From Leucobacter chromiisoli (GTDB taxonomy: Bacteria; Actinomycetota; Actinomycetes; Actinomycetales; Microbacteriaceae), in the NCBI RefSeq assembly GCF_016522505.1, contig NZ_JAEHOH010000001.1, positions 124,001-188,000 on the forward strand: 64,000 bases of DNA, given 5' to 3'. Positions 8,366 through 15,945 of this stretch are shown one piece after another (positions within the stretch are counted from its first letter, which is position 1; every line of letters starts with the position of its first letter). The translations under genes were made by a program, and so were the position numbers. A model generated the notes under the pieces. That model had not been told where the DNA came from. It worked only from the letters and a program-made list of their open reading frames with translations, and made no database searches.

Positions 8366-8716
8366 GTGCGATACATGCTCTTGCTCCACGGCAGGGAGTC
8401 CGAGGTCTGGGGGCGCACTCCGGAGTGGGTGGAGGAGGCGACGGCGTTCCTCGCCCGCTTCGACGACGAGCTCGCGAGCCGATCCGAGCTGGAGTGGACC
8501 GAGGTGCTCGACTCCGACGCGCACGCGAGCCTCGTGGGGCCGGGGCAGGAGACCCGGCCGGGCTGGTTCAACGCGCAGGGGGATCCGCTGGCGAGGCTCT
8601 GGGTCGTGCGGGTCGCGGACGCCGCCCGAGCCGCCGAGCTGGCCTCGCAGATCGCCGGGGAACTCGACACCTGGGTCGAGGTGCGGGAGTGCCTGCCCTC
8701 GGCGCAGCGCCCGTGA
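8366..8716 (+). CDS. YCII-related (DGPF) domain protein
   Basis: A 116-residue cytoplasmic protein starting RYMLLLHG, typical of the YCII/DGPF family found near extracytoplasmic sigma factors and in catabolic clusters; biochemical role unclear. Start GTG 8366 follows GAAGGAGG. The stop overlaps the GTG of the broken ribokinase (GTGA), so the two were once co-translated. Confidence 0.75.
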   Translation: MRYMLLLHGRESEVWGRTPEWVEEATAFLARFDDELASRSELEWTEVLDSDAHASLVGPGQETRPGWFNAQGDPLARLWVVRVADAARAAELASQIAGELDTWVEVRECLPSAQRP

Positions 8717-9557
8717 CGGACCCCGGGCCCCGGAGCGCCGGCGCGGCCGACGTGGTCGTCGTCGGCAGCGCGAACGTCGACCTCGTGGTGGAGGTGCCGC
8801 GGCGCCCGGGATCCGGGGAGACGCTGCTGGGATCCGAGCTGCGCACCTTCCCCGGCGGCAAGGGGGCGAACCAGGCCGCGGCAGCGGGACGCGCGGGGGC
8901 GCGAACGCCGCCCTGACGCCCGTGCGCCTGCGGGGCTCGGCTGCGGTGCGGGGCGCGGCGCGGGTCGTGGTGCTCAGCCTGGAGATCCCGCTCGACACCG
9001 CTCTGCGCGCGGCGGAGGAGGCCTCGGGCGCGGGCGCGCGGGTGCTGCTCAACGCGGCTCCGGGGATCCGGATCGAACCCCGGGTGCTCCGGTGGTGCGA
9101 TCCGCTCGTCGTCAACGAGCACGAGGCCCGTGAAGTGCTCGGCGCCCACGCGGGCGCGGGCGCCCACGCGAGTGCGGGCGCGGACGGGAGAGCGGGCTCC
9201 GGTGGGGAGGGCCGCGTCCATGCGGGCGCGCCGGCCGCGTTCGAGGAGCTGGGGGAGGCCCTGCGGCGCGCGGGGGCGAGATCGGTGGTGATCACGCTCG
9301 GATCGGAGGGCGCACTGGTGCTCGACGAGGCGGGCGCCGACAGGATCCCGGCCTACGCGGTTCCCGCCGCCGATACGACGGGCGCCGGCGATGCCTTCGT
9401 CGGTGCGCTCGCCGCCGAGCTCGCCGCGGACCGCCCGCTCCGGGACGCCGTGCGCTTCGCGACCGCGGTCTCCGCCGTCGCGGTGCAGCGCCCGGGGGCG
9501 CAGTCGTCGTTCCCGGATCGCGCCGAGGTCGAGACCTTCATCCGCGGGAGCGGCTAG
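8713..9557 (+). pseudogene. rbsK: Ribokinase, inactivated by an internal deletion and frameshift
   Basis: The N-terminal fragment (8713-8916, GTG start) carries SANVDLV and the sugar-binding motif GGKGANQA, then runs into a stop. The second frame (from about 8898) begins exactly with the internal ribokinase motif GANAALTP, continues with VVVLSLEIP, and ends with the normal DTTGAGDAF site. About 70-80 central residues, normally between these blocks, are missing and the frame changes at a G/C-rich junction near 8891-8900. A low-complexity AGAHAS insertion follows the NEHEA motif. The lid and part of the sugar site are gone, so no activity is expected unless this is an assembly error. Confidence 0.8.
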
Positions 9558-9592
9558 ACCGCGCCGCGGGAGCGGCTAGACCACGCCGCGGG
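9542..9592. repeat. 22-bp tandem duplication at the convergent gene ends
   Basis: Two near-identical 22-base copies (9542-9563 and 9564-9585, one mismatch) plus a 7-base partial third copy. Each copy contains a CTAG, so the ribokinase remnant's stop and a spare stop lie in the array, which also overlaps the end of the response regulator. Confidence 0.85.
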
Positions 9593-10448
9593 TGTGCGCC
9601 CAGACGATCGCCTGGATGCGGTCGCGGGCTTCGAGCTTCTGCAGCAGGTTCGAGACGTGGGTCTTCACCGTCGCCTCCCCGAGGAAGAGCTCGGCGGCGA
9701 TCTCGCCGTTCGAGCGTCCGGCGGCGACCAGCTTCAGCACCTCCCGCTCTCGCTCGGTGAGTCGGGCCTCGTCCATCGCGGCGGCGCCGCGGGATCCGGC
9801 CCCCTCGTCGAGCACCGCCGACGCCTGCGCCGCGGCTGCCTCGGCGACCGCCGCCGGGTCGACGGAGGGGGACTCCGCGCCTTCCCGCGCCCCGGCGACC
9901 GCTCGGGTCTCGGAGCCTCCCGGCGCTCGCGAGACTCCGGCGCCGTCGTCTGTCGGGCCGTCGGCGCCCTGAGCCGCGACCCGTTCGATCACCGCGCGGG
10001 TGACGTCGGGGCCGAGCAGAGCCTGACCCGAGGCGAGCGTGCGGATCGCGTCGATGAGCTGCTCCGCGCGCGCCGTCTTCAACAGGAAGCCGCTGACGCC
10101 CGCCGAGAGCGCGTCGAAGAGGTACCGATCGTGCCCGAACGTGGTGAGGATCAGGATCGCCGGGCGCGCGCCGCCGGGGGAGGGACCGGGGACGGCACCC
10201 GAACCGGATCCCGAGGCGGCGCCCGGCCCGGGCCGGCCGAGGATCCTCCGAGAGGCCTCGATCCCGTCCATGCGGGGCATCTCGACGTCCATGCAGACCA
10301 CGTCGGGGCGGAGCGACGCCGCCAGGTCCACCGCCTCGTCCCCGTCGGCGGCCTCGCCGACCACCTCGATGTCCTCCTCCGACTCGAGGATGATGCGGAA
10401 CCCGGAGCGCACGAGCGCCTGGTCGTCGACGAGCAGGACGCGGATCAT
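9576..10448 (-). CDS. NarL/LuxR-family response regulator
   Basis: A 290-residue two-component regulator. The receiver domain has acidic D8-D9, phosphoacceptor D54 (VCMDVEM) and conserved LTT and LLKT sites; the C-terminal LuxR helix-turn-helix (about 226-290) has LTEREREVLKLVA. Two oddities: a Gly/Ser/Pro-rich insertion of about 25 residues inside the receiver before the fourth strand, and a roughly 70-residue Ala/Gly/Glu-rich linker between domains. The start overlaps the kinase stop (ATGA), forming one operon. The neighbouring NatAB-like transporter is the likely target. Confidence 0.9.
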   Translation of the reverse strand: MIRVLLVDDQALVRSGFRIILESEEDIEVVGEAADGDEAVDLAASLRPDVVCMDVEMPRMDGIEASRRILGRPGPGAASGSGSGAVPGPSPGGARPAILILTTFGHDRYLFDALSAGVSGFLLKTARAEQLIDAIRTLASGQALLGPDVTRAVIERVAAQGADGPTDDGAGVSRAPGGSETRAVAGAREGAESPSVDPAAVAEAAAAQASAVLDEGAGSRGAAAMDEARLTEREREVLKLVAAGRSNGEIAAELFLGEATVKTHVSNLLQKLEARDRIQAIVWAHTRGVV

Positions 10449-11956
10449 GCGGGGACCTCCGATGACGGAGCGGGCAGGGGGCCGCCGCCCGGCGGTGTTG
10501 CGCGGGCGCCGGTTCCGGTGGGGCTCGTGCCGGGCCCGCCGCCGTCATCCGACCCGACGGCCGAGCCGCCGTCATCCGGCCCGCCTGCCGAGCCGCCGTG
10601 GCGGGCCGGTGCGAGCGGCACCCGGGCGACCACGAGGAAGCCTCCGCGCTCCCGACGCTCCGCGCGCAGGGAGCCGCCGACGGTTCCGAGGCGTTCGCGC
10701 ATGCCGCGCAGGCCATGCCCGCCCGATCCGGCGCCCCGTGGCGAGAGGGTCTGCCGCGTCCCGGTGTCCGCGACCTCGACCTCGACCTCCGCGTCCCTGA
10801 ACCGCAGGCGGACCGTCGCCTCGGCTCCGCGGCCCGCGTGCTTGCGCACGTTGGTCAGCGCCTCCTGCACGACGCGGTACAGGGCGACGTCGACGAGCAG
10901 CGGCAGGGGGCGCTGCTCGCCGACGACGATCAGCGTCGTGGGGGTGCCCGCTCGCTGGGAGTCGGCGATGAGGGCCGAGAGCTGGGCCACGCCGATGGTC
11001 GACGACGGATCGTCGGAGGCCGGCTCCCGCAGGGTGTGCACCAGGCGGCGCAGCTCCGTCACCGCCGAGTGGGCGCTCTCCTCGACGATCTCCAGAGCCT
11101 CCGCCGCGCGCCCGGGGGAGCGCTCCAGGCTGCGCCGGGCGGCCGCGGCCTGGATGCCCATGACCGAGACGTGGTGCGCCACGACGTCGTGCAGTTCCCG
11201 CGCGATCGCGATCCGGTCGAGCGCCACGGCCTGGTCGGCGCTCGTCTGCCGCTCGAGCTCCAGCTCGTGCCCCTGCGCCTCCAGCCGGGCCATGAGCCGG
11301 GCCGTGCGCCACGCGCGCTCGCCGAAGAGGAACGCCCCGCCGAAGTAGACGAGGTTCGTGATGATCTGGATCGCGGCGAAGGTGGCGAAGGCCGAGAAGA
11401 TCCCGGTGCGCGGCAGGCCGGGGAAGAGGGTCTCGTCGGAGGAGCTGACGATGAGGTTGAGCACGACCCAGATGAGCATCGCGGCCGTGATCCCGAACCG
11501 CGACCAGAAGGCGAGCCTGCGGTTCTGCTCCCAGGCGCCGATCGTGTACAGCGCGGTGAAGAGGCAGATCTGCACGACGAGCAGGTCGGGAACGCCGAAC
11601 TGGTTGCAGATGAAGAAGCCGATGGAGACGAGGATCGCCGCGGGCACGGGGAATCTGCGGCGCAGCGCCAGGGGGAGCGTGCCGAGCCCGAGGCCGAGCA
11701 CCCACACCCAGGGAGGGGCGACCTCCTCGTAGAGCCCCGTGCGGTGGTAGAGCAGTGCCGTGACCGGCGAGGCGATGGCGAGCAGGATCGCGATGCCGAC
11801 GTCGGATCGCAGGCCCGCGGCGCCGGGCTTCGGCCGCCTCCACTCGGCGCTCCCCGAGACCCCGACCGCGCTCGCGATGCCCGCGGTGTCCGAGGTCGCG
11901 GCCCCTGCGGCGGTGTCCGCGGTCGCGGCGGTGCCCGCGGTCCCTGTCTCGCTCAT
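10445..11956 (-). CDS. Sensor histidine kinase (HisKA_3 type)
   Basis: A 503-residue membrane kinase: an Ala/Thr-rich N-terminus, about six transmembrane segments between residues 50 and 215, HisKA_3 with ELHDVVAHH (phospho-His about 256), then an HATPase domain with ALTNVRKHA and a GHGLRGMRER box. The C-terminal 60 residues are a Gly/Asp/Pro-rich disordered tail. The start is taken as ATG 11956, which lies 7 bases after a -10-like TAGCCT, implying a leaderless transcript. No extracellular domain is visible, so the signal is probably sensed in the membrane (LiaS/DesK-like). Confidence 0.88.
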   Translation of the reverse strand: MSETGTAGTAATADTAAGAATSDTAGIASAVGVSGSAEWRRPKPGAAGLRSDVGIAILLAIASPVTALLYHRTGLYEEVAPPWVWVLGLGLGTLPLALRRRFPVPAAILVSIGFFICNQFGVPDLLVVQICLFTALYTIGAWEQNRRLAFWSRFGITAAMLIWVVLNLIVSSSDETLFPGLPRTGIFSAFATFAAIQIITNLVYFGGAFLFGERAWRTARLMARLEAQGHELELERQTSADQAVALDRIAIARELHDVVAHHVSVMGIQAAAARRSLERSPGRAAEALEIVEESAHSAVTELRRLVHTLREPASDDPSSTIGVAQLSALIADSQRAGTPTTLIVVGEQRPLPLLVDVALYRVVQEALTNVRKHAGRGAEATVRLRFRDAEVEVEVADTGTRQTLSPRGAGSGGHGLRGMRERLGTVGGSLRAERRERGGFLVVARVPLAPARHGGSAGGPDDGGSAVGSDDGGGPGTSPTGTGARATPPGGGPLPAPSSEVPA

Positions 11957-12146
11957 GCGCTCCAGGCTACCGGGGGCCCGCCGCTCAGACCTCCCCCTCG
12001 CGGCGGCCGGCCCTCCCCCTCCGGGGGGAGTCGCTGCGCGCGGCATGACCGCCGAACCCCGTCGCGCGGCGGAGGCGCCGGGATCCCGAACCGCATAGCG
12101 TGGAAGGCAGTCGGCGGCAGACGCGGCCGGGAACGTGAGGAGCGAG

Positions 12147-13073
12147 ATGATCCAGCTCGAGGGAATCACCCGCAGCTTCGGAGAGCGGAGGGTGCTCGAC
12201 GACGTCGGCTTCCGGGTCGACGGCGGGCGCATGACCGGCTTCGTCGGCGGCAACGGCGCGGGCAAGACCACCACCATGCGCATCATCCTCGGGGTGCTCT
12301 CGGCGGATGCCGGGACGGTGACCATCGACGGCGCCCCCATCACGGCGGGGGATCGCGCCCGCTTCGGCTACATGCCCGAGGAGCGCGGCCTCTACCCGAA
12401 GATGAAGGTGCTCGAGCAGCTCGTCTACCTCGGCCGACTGCACGGCATGTCCGCGGGAGACGCGAAGCGATCCGCGACCGAGCTCGTCGACCGGCTCGGC
12501 CTCGGGGAGCGCGCGAACGATCCGCTCGAGAGCCTCTCGCTCGGCAACCAGCAGCGGGCGCAGATCGCCGCCGCGCTCGTGCACGAGCCGGTCGCGCTCG
12601 TGCTCGACGAGCCGTTCTCCGGGCTCGACCCGATCGCGGTCGAGGTGGTGCTCGGCGTGCTGCGCGACTACGCGGCCAAGGGAGCTCCGGTGCTGTTCTC
12701 CTCGCACCAGCTCGACATCGTCGAGCGGCTCTGCGACGACGTGGTCGTCATCGGCGGGGGTCGGATCCTGGCGGCGGGATCGCGCGAGGAGCTGCGCGCC
12801 CGGCACTCGGGCAGCGCCTTCGAGATCGAGCTCGCGGGGCCGTCGGCCGACGCGGGGTGGGTGCGCGACCAGCCGGGCGTGGAGGTCACCCACCTCGACG
12901 GCGGCTTCGCCCGCTTCGACGCCGACAGCGACGCCGCCGCCCAGTCCGTGCTCTCCCGCGCCGTCGCCCACGGTTCCTCCGAGACGCACGGCTCCTCCGA
13001 GACGGCGATCGTGCGCCGCTTCGGCCCCATCACCCCCACCCTGGCCGAGATCTTCAAGGAGGTCGTGCAATGA
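12147..13073 (+). CDS. ABC transporter ATP-binding protein (NatA-like)
   Basis: A 308-residue ATPase with Walker A GGNGAGKTT (34-42), signature SLGNQQRAQIA, Walker B LVLDEPFSGLDP and the SSHQLD switch. The C-terminus contains a short duplication (HGSSET twice). ATG 12147 with GAGGAG upstream is preferred over the GTG at 12135. It is divergent from the histidine kinase and overlaps the permease by 4 bases. NatA-type pairs extrude sodium or toxic compounds; the adjacent sensor suggests stress-inducible export. Confidence 0.88.
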   Translation: MIQLEGITRSFGERRVLDDVGFRVDGGRMTGFVGGNGAGKTTTMRIILGVLSADAGTVTIDGAPITAGDRARFGYMPEERGLYPKMKVLEQLVYLGRLHGMSAGDAKRSATELVDRLGLGERANDPLESLSLGNQQRAQIAAALVHEPVALVLDEPFSGLDPIAVEVVLGVLRDYAAKGAPVLFSSHQLDIVERLCDDVVVIGGGRILAAGSREELRARHSGSAFEIELAGPSADAGWVRDQPGVEVTHLDGGFARFDADSDAAAQSVLSRAVAHGSSETHGSSETAIVRRFGPITPTLAEIFKEVVQ

Positions 13074-14218
13074 CCGCGAACACTCAGACCCGCGCCCCCG
13101 GTTCGGCGAGGCCGTCGGGATCCCGCCCGGTGGGCGGCGCGCAGGCAGCCTGGCTCGTCGCCGAACGCGAGATCACCACGAAGCTGCGCAGCAAGGCGTT
13201 CCTCATCTCGAGCGCGGTGCTGCTGCTGCTCGTGCTCGCCTCCGTGCTGTTCAGCGGCTTCATGGCGAAGTCCGGCGGCTTCGGCGGCCCCACGAAGGTC
13301 GCCGCGGTGGGCGAGGCGTCCGCGGTGCTGCAGCCGCTCGCGGGAGACGACCTCGAGGTGACGCAGGCGCCGGATCGCGCGGCGGCCGAGCGGCTGGTGC
13401 TCGACGACGAGGTCGACGCGGCCGTCGTGCCGGGCGGCGACACCGCCGTCGACCTGACCGTGCTCGCGAAGGACAGCCCGCCGAGCGACCTGGTGCAGAT
13501 CCTCTCGGCGACGCCGTCGGTGGAGCTGCTCGACCCGACCTCGGACAACCCGGCGATCGCCTACCTCGTGGCCGTCGCATTCGGCGTGGTGTTCATGTTC
13601 AGCGCGATCACGTTCGGCACCACGATCGCGCAGAGCGTGGTCGAGGAGAAGCAGACCCGCATCGTCGAGATCCTGCTCGCCACCGTCTCCGCGCGCACCA
13701 TGCTGGCCGGCAAGATCCTCGGCAACAGCATCCTCGCCATCGGCCAGGTGGTGGCGATCGCCGCGGTGGCGTCGATCGGCCTGCTGGCGACGGGGCAGGA
13801 TCTGCTGCTCGGCGAGCTCGGCATCTCGCTCATCTGGTTCGGGATCCTGTTCGCCTTCGGGTTCGTGCTGCTCGCGACCATGTACGCGGCGCTCGCGACG
13901 CTCGTCTCGCGCCAGGAGGACGTCGCGTCGGCGGTGAGCCCTGTCATGTGGCTCGTCATGATCCCGTACTTCGCGATCATCTTCTTCAACGGCAACCCGC
14001 TCGCGCTCTCCATCATGAGCTACGTGCCCTTCTCGGCGCCGATCGGCATGCCGATGCGGCTCTACCTCGGCACCGCCGAGTGGTGGGAGCCGATCCTCTC
14101 GCTCGGGATCCTCGCCGCCTCGATCGCGGTCGTGCTCTGGATCGGCTCGCGCATCTACAGCAACTCGATCCTGCGCACGGGCAGCCGGGTGAAGCTCGGC
14201 GAGGCGATCCGCGGCTGA
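13070..14218 (+). CDS. ABC-2 type permease (NatB-like)
   Basis: A 382-residue membrane protein in the NatB/YhaP layout: cytoplasmic N-terminus, first transmembrane helix near residues 43-65, a large extracytoplasmic domain (about 70-160), then five more helices. The conserved QSVVEEKQTRIVEILL helix follows the second membrane span. Coupled to the ATPase by an ATGA overlap. A long perfect hairpin follows the gene. Confidence 0.88.
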   Translation: MTANTQTRAPGSARPSGSRPVGGAQAAWLVAEREITTKLRSKAFLISSAVLLLLVLASVLFSGFMAKSGGFGGPTKVAAVGEASAVLQPLAGDDLEVTQAPDRAAAERLVLDDEVDAAVVPGGDTAVDLTVLAKDSPPSDLVQILSATPSVELLDPTSDNPAIAYLVAVAFGVVFMFSAITFGTTIAQSVVEEKQTRIVEILLATVSARTMLAGKILGNSILAIGQVVAIAAVASIGLLATGQDLLLGELGISLIWFGILFAFGFVLLATMYAALATLVSRQEDVASAVSPVMWLVMIPYFAIIFFNGNPLALSIMSYVPFSAPIGMPMRLYLGTAEWWEPILSLGILAASIAVVLWIGSRIYSNSILRTGSRVKLGEAIRG

Positions 14219-14247
14219 GCCGGGAGGCTCGAGACCGCCCGCGGCAT

Positions 14248-14290
14248 CCGAGACCGACCGTTTCCGCACCGCAGAAACGGTCGGTCTCGG
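14248..14290 (+). terminator. Long perfect hairpin after the NatAB-like operon
   Basis: Seventeen-base perfect arms (14248-14264 and 14274-14290) around a 9-base loop. There is no T-tract, as is common in high-GC actinobacteria. It separates the transporter operon from the thioesterase gene. Confidence 0.8.
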
Positions 14291-14367
14291 CGGCTCTCAG
14301 GCGCGCGGAGGCGGGTCGTAACCGTGCGTGCGCAGAGCTGTAACACGCGCTCCCTAGTCTGGTGGGC

Positions 14368-14799
14368 ATGACCCCAGCGAAGCAGGACGGCATCAACTTC
14401 TACACCCGGAAATGGGTGAAGCCCGAGGATCTCAACGCCAACGGCACCCTGTTCGGCGGCAGCCTGCTGCGGTGGATCGACGAGGAAGCGGCGATCTACG
14501 CGATCATCCAGCTCGGCAACCACCGCGTGGTGACGAAGTTCGTGTCGGAGATCAACTTCGAGGGCTCGGCGAAGCAGGGCGACCTCATCGAGATGGGCCT
14601 CGTGGCGACGGCCTTCGGACGGACCTCGATCACCATGCGGGCCGAGGTGCGGAACATGATCACCCGACGGTCGATCCTCACCATCGAGCGGATCGTCTTC
14701 GTCAACCTCTCGGAGGAGGGAACGCCCGCGCCCCACGGCTACTCCACCATCACCTACCGTCGGGATCGGATGCCCACCACCCACCCCGCCGACGAGTGA
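14368..14799 (+). CDS. Acyl-CoA thioesterase (hotdog fold, YciA-like)
   Basis: A 143-residue hotdog protein. The NANGTLFGGSLLRWIDE segment matches the acyl-CoA hydrolase signature, with the catalytic Asp in WIDE, followed by the VTKFVSEINF strand. Likely hydrolyses acyl-CoA esters in the cytoplasm. ATG 14368 is preferred over GTG 14362 because a -10-like TAGTCT (14355-14360) lies 7 bases before it, which would give a leaderless mRNA. Confidence 0.85.
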   Translation: MTPAKQDGINFYTRKWVKPEDLNANGTLFGGSLLRWIDEEAAIYAIIQLGNHRVVTKFVSEINFEGSAKQGDLIEMGLVATAFGRTSITMRAEVRNMITRRSILTIERIVFVNLSEEGTPAPHGYSTITYRRDRMPTTHPADE

Positions 14800-14806
14800 G
14801 CGGCGG

Positions 14807-15685
14807 TCAGAACACCATGGGCCGGTCGTCGTCGTCCTCGAAGGTCTCGCTGAGCAGCGAGGGATCGATGTCTGCCACCACCGGCACGTGGTCGCTCGGG
14901 CTGTCGCCCTTGCGCTCGTCGCGGTGGATGGTCGCCCCCGTCACCGCGTCGGCGAAGGCGCGGGATCCGAGGATGAAGTCGATGCGCATGCCCTGGTCCT
15001 TCTGGAAACGGCCCGCCTTGTAATCCCAGAACGTGAACCCCTCCGGCACGATCGGTCGCACGACATCCTCGACGAGGGGCGAGAACGACGAGAACATCGA
15101 CCGCTCGTCGGGGGAGACGTGGGTGGTGCGGCCGACCTCGAAGGAGGGGTCACCCATGTCGCCGTCGAGCGGTGCGATGTTCCAGTCCCCCATGAGGGCG
15201 AGGGGCAGATCGGGATCCTCGGCGAGCCACGCCTCGGTGTTCGTGCGCAGCGCCTCGAGCCACCGCAGCTTGTAGTCGAAGTGGGGGTCGTCGAGGCTGC
15301 GCCCGTTGGGCACGTAGAGGCTCCAGAGGCGCAGATCGCCGACGGTGACGCCGAGCGCGCGCGCCTCGAGCGGCAGGCCGTTGAGCCCCGTCCCCTGATG
15401 CTCCTCCTGGCCCTTGATCGGGTTGCCGAACCCCGGCATGTCGTTGAATCCGCGCTCGACGTCGGTCATCTCGTGACGGCTCGCGAAGGCGACCCCGTTC
15501 CACTGGTTGAGGCCGTGGATCTCCACCTGGTAGCCGGCCTGCTCGAACGCCTCGACCGGGAACTGGTCGGCCCGGCACTTGATCTCCTGCAGGGCGAGCA
15601 CGTCGATGTCCTCGCGGACGAGCCAGTCGACGACGCGGCCGAAGCGGGTGCGGATCGAGTTGATGTTCCAGGTTGCCACGCGCAT
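14807..15685 (-). CDS. xth: Exodeoxyribonuclease III (AP endonuclease family)
   Basis: A 292-residue ExoIII: N-terminal RVATWNINSIRTR, metal ligand E34 in LQEIKC, catalytic GDWNIAP, and C-terminal SDHVPVV. Acts in base-excision repair at abasic sites and trims 3' ends. The C-terminal tail is acidic (EDDDDR). A TACGCT hexamer lies 6 bases upstream of the ATG, suggesting leaderless transcription. Convergent with the thioesterase gene, only 7 bases apart. Confidence 0.93.
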   Translation of the reverse strand: MRVATWNINSIRTRFGRVVDWLVREDIDVLALQEIKCRADQFPVEAFEQAGYQVEIHGLNQWNGVAFASRHEMTDVERGFNDMPGFGNPIKGQEEHQGTGLNGLPLEARALGVTVGDLRLWSLYVPNGRSLDDPHFDYKLRWLEALRTNTEAWLAEDPDLPLALMGDWNIAPLDGDMGDPSFEVGRTTHVSPDERSMFSSFSPLVEDVVRPIVPEGFTFWDYKAGRFQKDQGMRIDFILGSRAFADAVTGATIHRDERKGDSPSDHVPVVADIDPSLLSETFEDDDDRPMVF

Positions 15686-15730
15686 GATCCCAGCGTATCG
15701 GGATCCGTCGACGGGTACGGTCGGGAGCGG

Positions 15731-15776
15731 AAAACCCCCGCCCGGAGGCGAAAACCCCCGCCCGGAGGCGGGGGTT
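15731..15776 (-). terminator. tRNA-Gly terminator within a 20-bp tandem duplication
   Basis: On the minus strand, downstream of tRNA-Gly, ten-base arms (15776-15767 and 15762-15753) with a 4-base loop end in a short T run. The distal half is duplicated exactly: 15731-15750 repeats 15751-15770, giving a second T run. Confidence 0.85.
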
Positions 15777-15780
15777 CCAG

Positions 15781-15854
15781 TGGAGGGGCCGACGGGAATC
15801 GAACCCGCGTTCTCAGCTTGGGAAGCTGATGTCTTACCATTAGACGACGGCCCC
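15781..15854 (-). tRNA. tRNA-Gly (anticodon CCC)
   Basis: A 74-base cloverleaf on the minus strand with encoded CCA. Acceptor GGGGCCG pairs with CGGCCCC; the anticodon loop TTCCCAA has anticodon CCC (reads GGG); the T arm contains GGTTCGATTCC. Upstream are an 8-base hairpin (15859-15878) and a -10-like TAATGT (15892-15887). A terminator follows. Confidence 0.95.
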
Positions 15855-15945
15855 GTGACGGGATCGCAGCCGATCCCGACCGTTCAACATTAGCAGATTC
15901 GCGCCGGCCGAATCGCCCGCTCAGCCTCGGCGGACGGCACGGCGC

